Assembly: GCF_018555435.2 (NCBI RefSeq)
Contig: NZ_JAFEJT020000003.1
Location: 34,273-98,272 of the forward strand
Origin: Bifidobacterium amazonense
GTDB lineage: Bacteria; Actinomycetota; Actinomycetes; Actinomycetales; Bifidobacteriaceae
Length of the DNA: 64,000 bases
Direction of reading: 5' to 3'
In this document: positions 17,637 through 25,826 of the stretch, one piece after another
Position numbering within the stretch: the first letter of the stretch is position 1
Layout: each line of letters starts with the position of its first letter
The notes under the pieces: model-generated
What the model was told of the DNA's origin: nothing
What the model saw: the letters and a program-made list of their open reading frames with translations, nothing else
Database searches by the model: none
Position numbers and translations under genes: made by a program

Positions 17637-19214
17637 TTACTCCAGTCCGATGGACTTGAGGTGGTGGATCTTCAGGGAGTCCACCTTGAGCGAGCCGCCC
17701 TCGGCCACGAGCTTGACGGCGCGCGGGCCTTCGGAGGCGTAGGAGTAGGCGCTGAGCACCTGGTGGCCGTGGTTCACATACACCTCGACCGAGCCGCGGT
17801 CCACGAACACGCGCAGCTCCAGCTTGCCGGTCAGCTCATCCGCGTCGAGCGGCGCGGCGCGATAACCGCGGTCGCCGTAGGCGTTCGCGGCACGGTCGAC
17901 CACCACGCGGCCGATCTGCTCGTCGAAGCCGATCGCCGTGTACGCACCGTCGCCGGTCGCATGCACGCGCAGGCCCGCACGTTCCGCGGTCGACGCGTCC
18001 AGATCGATCGTCATCTCGATCTCCACGGCCTCGGCGTCGTCCAGCAGCACCTTCTCGCCGTACTGGGCCAGTTCGATCGCGCCGAAGTCGATCGTGTCCT
18101 CGCGCAGCTGCTCGACCTCGGCCACCGGCGCGGTGTGGATGTCGCCGCAACGTGAGCCGAGCGTGATCTCGCGGGGGAGCGTGAGCTGGCCGCACCAGCC
18201 GTCGGCCTGCAGCGGGACCGGCTCGATGAACGGGCTCATCCAGCCGTACATGATCTGACGGCCGGAGCCCGCGACCTCGTCGGTGTCGCCGGGAACCGTG
18301 TTGAACGACTGCGGCGCGTAGAAGTTGTGGCCGCAGTCCCACAGGTGGAAGTCGGATTCCGGCACGAACGCCTCGCCCGGCGTCCACGAGCCGATCATGT
18401 AGCCGGCGGCCGATGTGCTGTGGATCTCGAAGCCGTGCTTCTTCGCGCCCATCGCGGAGAAGCCGATGACCCACTTCTCGTTGCCTTCGGCGTCACGGAT
18501 CGGGAAGAAGTCCGGGCATTCGAGCATGAACACGTTCGGATCCGGGTGCTCGAACAGCACGGTCCTGAACGTCCACTCGACCATGTCGTCGGACTCGTAC
18601 AGCCACATCTGGCCGCGCTTGTCGGCCGAGGAGACGCCGAACGTCATCCACCACTTGCCGGCGGTCTTCCACACCTTCGGATCGCGGAAGTGATGGTCGA
18701 CCTTGTCGGTCGGGCAGTCGATGAGCATGCCGCGCTTGGTCTCGTGCGTCAGATTGTCGTCGTCCGGCTCGGCGAGCATCTGCACCTGCCAGTCGCCGCC
18801 GGTGTTGTCCTTGCCGTTCCACCAGCGGTGGCCCGTGTAGTAGAAGCGAAGCTTGCCGTCGTCGCCGATGACCGCGGAACCGGAGAACACGCCGTCCTTC
18901 TCCTGCTCGAGGCTCGGGGCGAACGCGACCGGTTCGCGACGCCACGTGACCATGTCGTCGGAGGAGACATGGCCCCAGTGCATCGGTCCCCACTGGGCGC
19001 TGTACGGGTGCAGCTGGTAGAAGACGTGCCAGCGGCCCTTGTAGTAGCTCAGACCGTTCGGGTCGTTGATCCAGCCGGCCTGCGAGGCGATGTGGAACTT
19101 CGGGTACCAGCGGTCGTTGCGGGTTTCGGCAAGCTTGGCAAGGCTGGCGTCCGCCTTGGCGAGCTCGGCGTCGTGGTCGCGGATCGGGGTGAGGGTGGGT
19201 TCGAATGCGCTCAT
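17637..19214 (-). CDS. cscA: GH32 sucrose-6-phosphate hydrolase / beta-fructofuranosidase
   Basis: A cytoplasmic GH32 enzyme of 525 residues that releases fructose from sucrose and short fructo-oligosaccharides. The three catalytic motifs are present: WINDPNG with nucleophile D51, FRDP with D178, and ECPDF with acid/base E232. The C-terminal beta-sandwich follows from about residue 370. No signal peptide is visible. ATG 19214 has GAAAGGA nine bases upstream. It lies downstream of the permease in the same direction, forming a sucrose uptake and hydrolysis module with the LacI gene behind it. Confidence 0.95.
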   Translation of the reverse strand: MSAFEPTLTPIRDHDAELAKADASLAKLAETRNDRWYPKFHIASQAGWINDPNGLSYYKGRWHVFYQLHPYSAQWGPMHWGHVSSDDMVTWRREPVAFAPSLEQEKDGVFSGSAVIGDDGKLRFYYTGHRWWNGKDNTGGDWQVQMLAEPDDDNLTHETKRGMLIDCPTDKVDHHFRDPKVWKTAGKWWMTFGVSSADKRGQMWLYESDDMVEWTFRTVLFEHPDPNVFMLECPDFFPIRDAEGNEKWVIGFSAMGAKKHGFEIHSTSAAGYMIGSWTPGEAFVPESDFHLWDCGHNFYAPQSFNTVPGDTDEVAGSGRQIMYGWMSPFIEPVPLQADGWCGQLTLPREITLGSRCGDIHTAPVAEVEQLREDTIDFGAIELAQYGEKVLLDDAEAVEIEMTIDLDASTAERAGLRVHATGDGAYTAIGFDEQIGRVVVDRAANAYGDRGYRAAPLDADELTGKLELRVFVDRGSVEVYVNHGHQVLSAYSYASEGPRAVKLVAEGGSLKVDSLKIHHLKSIGLE

Positions 19215-19326
19215 CGTTGAGTGTCCTTTCCTGTGGTGGCGGCTGGCGGATCCTGGTCCGTGGACAGCCGTTGCTTTGGATTGTAGGTGGTTTGCGAGTG
19301 GTTGTGGGGGAGCGGCGAGTCCCGCC

Positions 19327-19362
19327 CGGCCGGAGCGCGGGTTATGGTGCGCACTCCGGCCG
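19327..19362 (-). promoter_or_regulatory. Hairpin between permease and hydrolase genes
   Basis: CGGCCGGAG (19327-19335) pairs with CTCCGGCCG (19354-19362). It lies in the 261-bp gap between the permease and hydrolase genes and has no T-run on the minus strand. It may attenuate or process an operon mRNA. No gene was seen in this gap. Confidence 0.5.
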
Positions 19363-19475
19363 AAAAGGGGGAAGACGCGGGATTCGCCGCTGGTTGACGC
19401 CCGGGCAAAAAGGGGCAAACCCGGACGCCAAGTCTTGATCGTGCCTGATCGGGCCGTTACCTCCGGCCTGGTTGT

Positions 19476-20813
19476 TCAGGCCTTGGTTGCGGCCGCGGAC
19501 ATCTCGCGCAGCTGGCGATCGGTATAGAACGGGTCGCCGCCGACGTCCTGGTCGTCCTTCTTGATCACGAAGAAGCCGTAGATCAGCGCCGCGAGCACGA
19601 TGGCGGAGATCAGCCAGAAGGTGACGCGCGAGCCCATGTCGTTGTTCGGCAGCAGGCCCTTCATGTAGTCGTGGAACGCGCCCAGCGGGGTGGAGAAGAC
19701 GATCTGGCCGACCTGCGATGCGATCTGGAAGCCGACCATGTACAGCGTCGCGGACAGCTTGGTGTCGAAGTGCAGCGTGAAGTAGCGGAACGCCGGCAGG
19801 CAGAACAGTGGCACCTCGATGGAGTGGAACAGCTTGACGATCGAGACGGTGACCGGATCGTGGAACACGCCGCACAGGCCGATGCGCAGGAACATCACGG
19901 TCGCGCCGAGCAGCAGCGAGTTGCGCACGCCGATCTTCTTCATGATGATCGGCACGACGCCCATCATCGCGGATTCGAGGAAGACCTGGAAGCCGTTGAG
20001 CGTGCCGTAGGTGGCGTTGCCGATGGCCGCGGTGGGGAACAGGCCGGCGTAGTAGACCGGGAACATCTGCTGGTCGAAGACGACGTAGAAGGTGTTGGTG
20101 AACAGCATGAAGACGATGAGCACCCACAGGGTCGGCATGCCGAGCACGCCCACCATCTCCTTGAACGTCGGGCCGGACTTCTCGGCCTGCGGGTCGGCGG
20201 CCTTCCTGAGCTCGTCCTTCTGCTCCGCCGGGACCCAGAAGGCGTAGATGCCGAGCATGACCAGGCCGCACGCGGAGCCGACCCAGAAGTTGATCATCGG
20301 GTTGACGTTGAACATGAAGCCGGCGCACAGCGCGACGATCGCGTAGCCGAAGGAGCCCCAGGCGCGGGACTGGCCGTATTCGAAGTTGAACTTGCGGCTG
20401 TATCGTTCGGTGACGGCCTCGAGCAGCGAGCAGGCGGCCATGAAGCCGGCCGACAGGACGATGGAGCCGATGAGCGCGCCGACCCAGCGGATGGAGCCGC
20501 CGGCGGCGAGCATCGGATGGTAGACGAACTGGACGAACGGGCCGACGAGCGCGGCGATGACCGAGATGACGATCACCAGGTTGCGCTTGATGCCCAGCTG
20601 GTCCTGGATGGCGCCGTACGCGAACATGATGACCATGGTCGCGGCGGAGTTGATGGAGTAGATGGTGCCGATCTCGGTGCCGCTCAGGCCGAGGGACTCG
20701 AGCCAGATGCGGAAGAACGACCACCACACGCCCCACGAGCAGAAGAACATGAAGATGCCGAACGAGCTTTGCAGATAGGAGGGATTCCTCCATGCCGCGG
20801 TTTTGGCTGCCAT
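19476..20813 (-). CDS. cscB: LacY-type oligosaccharide:H+ symporter (sucrose permease)
   Basis: A 445-residue major-facilitator transporter with about twelve hydrophobic segments. It resembles the LacY/CscB/RafB oligosaccharide:H+ symporter family: the N-terminal FFCSWGVWWSFFRIWL helix and the loop GAIQDQLGIKRNL match the family's first helices. ATG 20813 gives the family-length N-terminus, and the open frame upstream is spurious. Sucrose as substrate is inferred from the adjacent GH32 gene. Transcription starts from a strong LacI-controlled promoter about 130 bp upstream. Confidence 0.88.
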   Translation of the reverse strand: MAAKTAAWRNPSYLQSSFGIFMFFCSWGVWWSFFRIWLESLGLSGTEIGTIYSINSAATMVIMFAYGAIQDQLGIKRNLVIVISVIAALVGPFVQFVYHPMLAAGGSIRWVGALIGSIVLSAGFMAACSLLEAVTERYSRKFNFEYGQSRAWGSFGYAIVALCAGFMFNVNPMINFWVGSACGLVMLGIYAFWVPAEQKDELRKAADPQAEKSGPTFKEMVGVLGMPTLWVLIVFMLFTNTFYVVFDQQMFPVYYAGLFPTAAIGNATYGTLNGFQVFLESAMMGVVPIIMKKIGVRNSLLLGATVMFLRIGLCGVFHDPVTVSIVKLFHSIEVPLFCLPAFRYFTLHFDTKLSATLYMVGFQIASQVGQIVFSTPLGAFHDYMKGLLPNNDMGSRVTFWLISAIVLAALIYGFFVIKKDDQDVGGDPFYTDRQLREMSAAATKA

Positions 20814-20948
20814 AACCTGTAACCTTTTCTCCCCTCGACGGCCCCGCTGCCGCGCGTCGTCGTCGATTGCCTGTCTTGTTGATTGACTTGCTTGCGCGGT
20901 TGCCGTCGCGGGCTTCCGTGCCGCTCGTTCAACCGCGTTGTGCTTACG

Positions 20949-20977
20949 ATGATACGACGTCAAACGATTTACGTCAA
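20949..20977 (-). promoter_or_regulatory. Promoter of the sucrose operon
   Basis: On the minus strand a -35 TTGACG (20972-20977) is followed, after exactly 17 bp, by a -10 TATCAT (20949-20954). This near-consensus promoter drives the permease gene and probably the hydrolase gene. Confidence 0.8.
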
Positions 20978-20987
20978 TCGTTTGACG
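20958..20987. promoter_or_regulatory. LacI-family operator over the sucrose promoter
   Basis: A perfect 12-bp inverted repeat, CGTCAAACGATT (20958-20969) and AATCGTTTGACG (20976-20987), around a 6-bp centre. It covers the -35 box and the whole spacer, so a bound repressor would block the promoter. The same TCAAACGAT half-site occurs at the LacI gene's own start. Confidence 0.85.
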
Positions 20988-21009
20988 TTCGGCGTGTCGC
21001 CAATCAAAC

Positions 21010-21127
21010 GGAATCGCGCTTCGCGCGATACTGGGTTGTGAGCGGCGCATTCGCGCCGCAGAGCTCCCCCAGTCAGCCTGCGGCTGACAGCCCCCTCGGT
21101 GAGGGGGCCAAGGCTCCGCCAGCTTTA
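21010..21127. repeat. Palindromic intergenic repeat, copy A
   Basis: About 118 bp with nested hairpins: ATCGCGC/GCGCGAT, GGCGC/GCGCC, and a stem built from CTCC-rich and GAGG-rich blocks, ending at CTCCGCCAGCTT. It forms the left half of an inverted pair with copy B, about 85 bp away. The 537-bp gap between the permease and LacI genes holds only the operator/promoter and these two repeats. Confidence 0.85.
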
Positions 21128-21211
21128 TAGCGTTTGTAGTTATGCGACTGGCGGGGTAGACAGAAGCTGACGTATCTGGTGAAACCGGTAGTGGACTGCC
21201 CGGTCCGCTCG

Positions 21212-21325
21212 GAAGCTGGCGGTAGCCTCGGTCCCTCACTGAGGGAGCTGTCGAGCGAAGCTCGACTGAGGGAGCTCCGCGGCCGTAGGCCGCCAACAAC
21301 ACAGTATCGCGCGCAGTGCGATTCC
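21212..21325. repeat. Palindromic intergenic repeat, copy B (inverted relative to A)
   Basis: It begins AAGCTGGCGG and ends GCGATTCC, so it is the reverse-complement arrangement of copy A. Copies A and B together form a large imperfect inverted repeat just downstream of the LacI gene. Confidence 0.85.
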
Positions 21326-21350
21326 GATGGGGTGCCGAGGCTCTGCCGGC

Positions 21351-22394
21351 TTAGGCGCGGACGGATTCCTTTTCGATGAGGGTGCAGTGGATCTTGGCGG
21401 GGATCGGCGTGTCCAGCGGCGGCAGGGGAGCGGTGGTCTGCGGTGGCGTGAAGTCCGCGAGATCGCGCTGCTCGATGAGCGAGACGAGCTTCATCGTCGC
21501 CCAGTAGCCCATTTCGTAATGCGGCAGCTCGACCGTGGTCAGACGCGGGGAGAACGTCTCGGCGAACACGCGGTGGTTGTCCACGCCGACCACCGAGATG
21601 TCCCGGCCGACGACCAGCCCGCGCCGGGCCGCGCACTCGTACACGTACCATGCGCGCGCGTCGTTGAAGCAGAAGAAGCCGTCCGGGTGCTCCCGGTCGA
21701 ACAGGTCGCTCACCGCACGCAGTGCCGGCCCGTTGTTGAGCACGTTGACCACAAGCGCATCGTCGTACGCGCGTCCCGCATCCTCGAGCGCGCGACGGTA
21801 GCCCTCCAGGCGGCCGTTCTGCGCGAGCATGGTCTCCGCGCAGCCGACGTACGCGATGCGCTCGCAGCCGGCCCGGACCAGCCGCGACGTGGCGTCGTGG
21901 GCGATGCGGAACTCGTCCGGCTCCACGCTGGGATAGGCGCCGTCCCGGTCGGTGGCGTCCACGAGCACCAGCGGATAGTCCTTGAGCACGTCCGGCACGT
22001 CGGCGTACCGGTTGGACATCTTCGCGTACATGAAGCCGTCCACGCCGTAGCGCTTGAGCGCGGCGATCTCGCTGTCCTCGTTCGCCCGCCCCTCCGTGTT
22101 GACGGTGAGCAGCATGTAGCCGAGCGCGCTGGCCGCGTCCTGCGCGCCGAGGATGATGCCGCCCGCGTACGGGGTGGTCGCGATCTGCTCGCTGACGAAG
22201 CCGAGGATGCGCGTCTTGCCGGTGCGCAGCGAGCGTGCCAGCGGATTCGACTTGTAGCCGAGCCGGGCCGCCGTCTCACGTATCGTCGCGGCGATTTCCG
22301 ACTTGACGCGGCCCTCGTCGCGGTTGTTGAGCACGAGGGACACGGTGGATACCGAAACGCCGGTTTGTTTCGCGATTTCCTTCATCGTCGTCAT
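21351..22394 (-). CDS. LacI-family transcriptional regulator of the sucrose genes
   Basis: A 347-residue LacI/GalR repressor. The N-terminal helix-turn-helix reads MKEIAKQTGVSVSTVSLVLN with the hinge RSLRTGKTRILGF, followed by a periplasmic-binding-protein-like ligand domain. It probably binds the TCAAACG palindrome at the permease promoter and responds to sucrose or a derivative (inference). The start at 22394 is preceded by TATCGT seven bases upstream and by no ribosome binding site, suggesting a leaderless transcript. A TCAAACGAT half-site overlaps that -10, suggesting autoregulation. Confidence 0.92.
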   Translation of the reverse strand: MTTMKEIAKQTGVSVSTVSLVLNNRDEGRVKSEIAATIRETAARLGYKSNPLARSLRTGKTRILGFVSEQIATTPYAGGIILGAQDAASALGYMLLTVNTEGRANEDSEIAALKRYGVDGFMYAKMSNRYADVPDVLKDYPLVLVDATDRDGAYPSVEPDEFRIAHDATSRLVRAGCERIAYVGCAETMLAQNGRLEGYRRALEDAGRAYDDALVVNVLNNGPALRAVSDLFDREHPDGFFCFNDARAWYVYECAARRGLVVGRDISVVGVDNHRVFAETFSPRLTTVELPHYEMGYWATMKLVSLIEQRDLADFTPPQTTAPLPPLDTPIPAKIHCTLIEKESVRA

Positions 22395-22397
22395 AGG

Positions 22398-22407
22398 TCA
22401 AACGATA
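22398..22407 (-). promoter_or_regulatory. LacI half-operator and -10 of its own gene
   Basis: TCAAACGATA overlaps the -10-like TATCGT (minus strand, 22402-22407), seven bases before the LacI start codon. It matches one arm of the operator at 20958-20987. Confidence 0.6.
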
Positions 22408-22551
22408 CACCAGCGATGTTCGGTTTGGCGGGTGCGGCACGGGTGCCGCGCCGATCGTGGCGCGACTGCGTCGCACGTGTGTCATGTGTGCGGTGCCGTG
22501 CGTGGGGTGTCGTGTGCTGGATTGCAAACGCTGTCGTGAGCGGTATGAAAA

Positions 22552-22567
22552 TGTGACTCGATTCACA
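22552..22567. promoter_or_regulatory. CRP/GlxR-like palindrome upstream of the EPS locus
   Basis: TGTGACTCGATTCACA is a perfect TGTGA-N6-TCACA site, about 150 bp before the first EPS gene. A second perfect palindrome, GTGTCGCGACAC, follows at 22604-22615. The 324-bp gap from the LacI gene to the EPS start contains no other recognisable gene. Confidence 0.55.
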
Positions 22568-22718
22568 AAAATCATGGATGAAATTGATGGCAATACGGCG
22601 TTTGTGTCGCGACACGCTGCTATCACGCGCGCGAGTAGGGCTCCCGATACCATGGATAGGCCCCTTCCTCCTGAGGTAGCGCGGGGTATATGGTGAATGG
22701 GAGAGGAAGGTGTTTGAG

Positions 22719-24272
22719 GTGACTGCCAACAAACCAGTTCAATACACGGACAGCATCGACGTGTTCGCCGATGCGGCTCAGCAGCGGCTTGAGCATACCA
22801 TGTCCTGGCGCTCGGCGGTGAATGCCGTGCTTATGTTCGCCGACGCTCTTATGTTCGCCGTCGCGATGACCGCCATGCAGGCGCTTCAGAGTGGCGGACA
22901 GCTCCATGATCTCCATGCCGTGCGCATGCACTGGACCATGCCCATGGCCGTCGGCGTGCTGTGCTCGGCCGTCATGTGGGTGGTCAGTCTCGGCATCGCC
23001 GGCATATACCATCGTCACGTCATGGGCGACGGCTACCAGGTCAACGTCATGATCCTCAAGGCCGGACTGATCTGCTGGTTCGTGCAATGCGCGTTCAGCT
23101 TCGCCACCGGCCTCGAACTGACTCTGACCGGATTGACCCTTGCGCTTGTGCTCGGCGTCGTGCTCACCATGATCGAACGCATGGCGCTGCGTCCCGTCAT
23201 CGCGCGTCTGCGGTTGCGAGGCAGGTTCGCCTACGACACCGCCGTGGTCGGTTCCCCGGAAGGCATCCGGAAGACGCTGCGTTTCCTCGGGCAGCGCCAG
23301 CAGCTCAACTACAACCCCATCGTCGTGTGCCCGATCCGCTGGAATGAGAGAGCCGACGGCATCGAAGCCGATCTGTCATGCGACCCCGCGGACTTCGCCG
23401 CGGCCGCAGGACGGCCCGTCGAGGTGGTCGCCTATGCGCCTTCGCATTTCACCGGCCGTCTGGCCGACGCCGGCGTGCAGACCGTGATGGTCTGCGACGT
23501 GCTGCGCCGCTTCTCCGACGCGTTCAACACGTTCTCCGTGCGCATGGAATCGATGGGCATGGAAGTGGCCCTCATCACCTCCGCCGCCGACGCGGCCGGC
23601 CATGAGACGCAGATCCGCTCCATCCAGGACACCACCATCCTCACGCTGAGGCTTCCGCAGTACTCCGCGCACACCCGCATCGTCAAGCGCCTCTTCGACA
23701 TCGTGCTCTCCGTGCTGGCGCTCGCCGTCTCGGCCATCGTCACCATCCCGGTGGCCATCGCCATCAAGCTCACGGACGGCGGCCCCGTGTTCTACACGCA
23801 GCGGCGCATCGGCCTGCGGGGCGAGCCGTTCAACATGATCAAGTTCCGCTCCATGGTCGTCAACGCCGACGCGCTCAAGGCCCAGCTCGCCAAGGAGAAC
23901 GGCCAGGAGGGCCGCTTCATCTTCAAGATGAAGAACGACCCGCGCATCACGCCCGTCGGCAGGTTCATCCGCCGCTTCTCCATCGACGAGCTGCCGCAGT
24001 TCATCAACGTGCTCAGAGGCGACATGTCCATCGTCGGCCCGAGGCCGCCGCTGCCCGAGGAACACGCGCGCTACAACCAGATCTACGCGACGCGCATGCT
24101 CGTCAAGCCCGGCATCACCGGTCCGTGGCAGGTTTCCGGACGTTCCGACCTGTCCGCCGAGGAAAGCGAGCGGCTGGACGTCTCCTACGTGCAGAACTGG
24201 TCGATCGCCGGCGATCTGGTGCTCATGCTGCGCACCGTATCGGCCGTCGTCATGCAGCGGGGCGCATACTGA
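22719..24272 (+). CDS. Undecaprenyl-phosphate sugar phosphotransferase (EPS priming enzyme)
   Basis: A polyprenyl glycosylphosphotransferase of the WbaP/CpsD type that starts EPS repeat-unit synthesis by moving a sugar phosphate onto undecaprenyl phosphate. Four N-terminal transmembrane helices (to about residue 165) and a central Rossmann-like region precede the membrane re-entrant segment KRLFDIVLSVLALAVS. The catalytic C-terminal domain follows, with QRRIGLRGEPFNMIKFRSM, KMKNDPRITPVGRFIRR and SIDELPQFINVL. GTG 22719 has GAGAGGAAGG eight bases upstream, and the GTG at 22710 is an alternative. It is the first gene of the EPS locus. Confidence 0.92.
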   Translation: MTANKPVQYTDSIDVFADAAQQRLEHTMSWRSAVNAVLMFADALMFAVAMTAMQALQSGGQLHDLHAVRMHWTMPMAVGVLCSAVMWVVSLGIAGIYHRHVMGDGYQVNVMILKAGLICWFVQCAFSFATGLELTLTGLTLALVLGVVLTMIERMALRPVIARLRLRGRFAYDTAVVGSPEGIRKTLRFLGQRQQLNYNPIVVCPIRWNERADGIEADLSCDPADFAAAAGRPVEVVAYAPSHFTGRLADAGVQTVMVCDVLRRFSDAFNTFSVRMESMGMEVALITSAADAAGHETQIRSIQDTTILTLRLPQYSAHTRIVKRLFDIVLSVLALAVSAIVTIPVAIAIKLTDGGPVFYTQRRIGLRGEPFNMIKFRSMVVNADALKAQLAKENGQEGRFIFKMKNDPRITPVGRFIRRFSIDELPQFINVLRGDMSIVGPRPPLPEEHARYNQIYATRMLVKPGITGPWQVSGRSDLSAEESERLDVSYVQNWSIAGDLVLMLRTVSAVVMQRGAY

Positions 24273-24380
24273 GGACCGCTGCATCGTACGGTCTCCTCCG
24301 CGCCCCGAAGGGACCGTGGCGGGCCAACCGACTTTCACGAACGCATGCAACACGCATCACGCAACAGTAAGGAATAGCAA

Positions 24381-25826
24381 GTGACCATCGCAGACATCCT
24401 TCAAACGTTGAAGAAGCATCTCGTCGCGGAACTCGCGGTGCTGCTCGTGGTATTGGCAGGCGGCTTCGTCTACGTCAGCCAGCAGACGCCCCAGTACACG
24501 GCCATGACCCAGATGTTCGCCAGCTTCAATCACAACGTGAGCAGCAACTCCGAGGATCAATCCGCACCCGGCTTCACGCAGATCCAGTCCGAAACCGACT
24601 ACGTGACCTCCATGCTCGGCACGCTGCCCACGCTGGTCACCACTCCGGCCGTGCTCGATCCGGTCATCAGCCAGCTGGGACTCGACACGACCGTGACCGA
24701 CCTCTCCTCCCGCATCGCCATCAGCACGACGTCCTCGTACTTCGTGAACATCGCGGTAAGGGACACCAATGCGAACCGTGCCGCCGACATCGCCAACGCG
24801 GTCGGCGAAAGCCTCAAGACGCAGCTGTCGGACGATTCGTACAGTTCCGAAAAAACGTACGTGCTCAGCTACCTCAACCTGTCCGTCGTCAAGGAGGCCG
24901 TTGCGCCCGGCGCGCCCAGCTCGCCCAACGTCAAGTCGTTCATGTTCAAAATGGCGCTCATCGCGCTGGTCGCCGCGGCCTGCGTCGGCATGGCCATCGA
25001 CGTGCTCGACAACCGCCTGCGCCAAATGGCCGACCTGCAGCGCATCGCCGACGCGCCCGTGCTCGGCACCGTCATGAAGGACCCCGAATTCCGCGCCGAC
25101 AAGCCCGTCGTGGTCGCCAACCCCTCCGGCAGTGCCTCCGAAAGCATTCGCCGTCTCGCGCTCAACCTCGCATTCATCTCGCCCGACCGCACCAACCGGT
25201 CCAACGTGATCGTCATCACCTCCAGCGGCGCCAACGAAGGCAAAACCACCATCGCCGTCAACCTCGCGGCCGCGCTCGCCGAAAACGGCGCCAAAGTGCT
25301 GCTCATCGACACCGACCTGCGCAAGCCGTCCGTCGCCAAGCATCTCGGCCTCGACGGCACGGTCGGCCTCAGCCACCTGCTCACCGGACAGGTCTCTTCG
25401 TCCGAAGCCATCCAGCAGTACTGGAAGCCGAACCTGCACATCCTGCCCGCCGGCGAACAGACCACCAATCCGAGCATCCTCATCAACTCGAACGCCATGA
25501 AGACGCTGCTCGACAAGGTCTCCGGACTGTACGACCACATCATCGTCGACACCACGCCGCTACGAGTCGCCAACGACGCCGCCGTCTTCGCCAAGGACGG
25601 CGCGCGCATGCTGCTCGTCGCCAGCCAGGGCGTCACCATCAAGCGCCAGCTCAGGGACGCCGTGCAGGAACTCGCCATGATCGACGTGACCGTGGTCGGC
25701 TCGGTGTTCAACCAGATGCAGGCGCGCAAGGGCGGCGACGATTACTACTACTATTACAGCTACTCCGGCAAGGGGAAGGGCCATAAGGGCCTCGAACTGC
25801 CGTCGTTCGGCAAGGACAAGTCATGA
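24381..25826 (+). CDS. Wzz-type chain-length regulator fused to a BY-kinase
   Basis: A 481-residue polysaccharide co-polymerase. An N-terminal Wzz domain lies between two transmembrane helices (about 18-36 and 190-208). The cytoplasmic bacterial tyrosine kinase domain has Walker A SSGANEGKTT (K288), Walker A' LLIDTDLRKP and Walker B HIIVDTTP. The C-terminus carries a tyrosine cluster, GGDDYYYYYSYSGKGKG, the usual autophosphorylation tail. Such proteins control EPS chain length and export. GTG 24381 has TAAGGAAT upstream. The stop overlaps the next gene by ATGA. Confidence 0.92.
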   Translation: MTIADILQTLKKHLVAELAVLLVVLAGGFVYVSQQTPQYTAMTQMFASFNHNVSSNSEDQSAPGFTQIQSETDYVTSMLGTLPTLVTTPAVLDPVISQLGLDTTVTDLSSRIAISTTSSYFVNIAVRDTNANRAADIANAVGESLKTQLSDDSYSSEKTYVLSYLNLSVVKEAVAPGAPSSPNVKSFMFKMALIALVAAACVGMAIDVLDNRLRQMADLQRIADAPVLGTVMKDPEFRADKPVVVANPSGSASESIRRLALNLAFISPDRTNRSNVIVITSSGANEGKTTIAVNLAAALAENGAKVLLIDTDLRKPSVAKHLGLDGTVGLSHLLTGQVSSSEAIQQYWKPNLHILPAGEQTTNPSILINSNAMKTLLDKVSGLYDHIIVDTTPLRVANDAAVFAKDGARMLLVASQGVTIKRQLRDAVQELAMIDVTVVGSVFNQMQARKGGDDYYYYYSYSGKGKGHKGLELPSFGKDKS

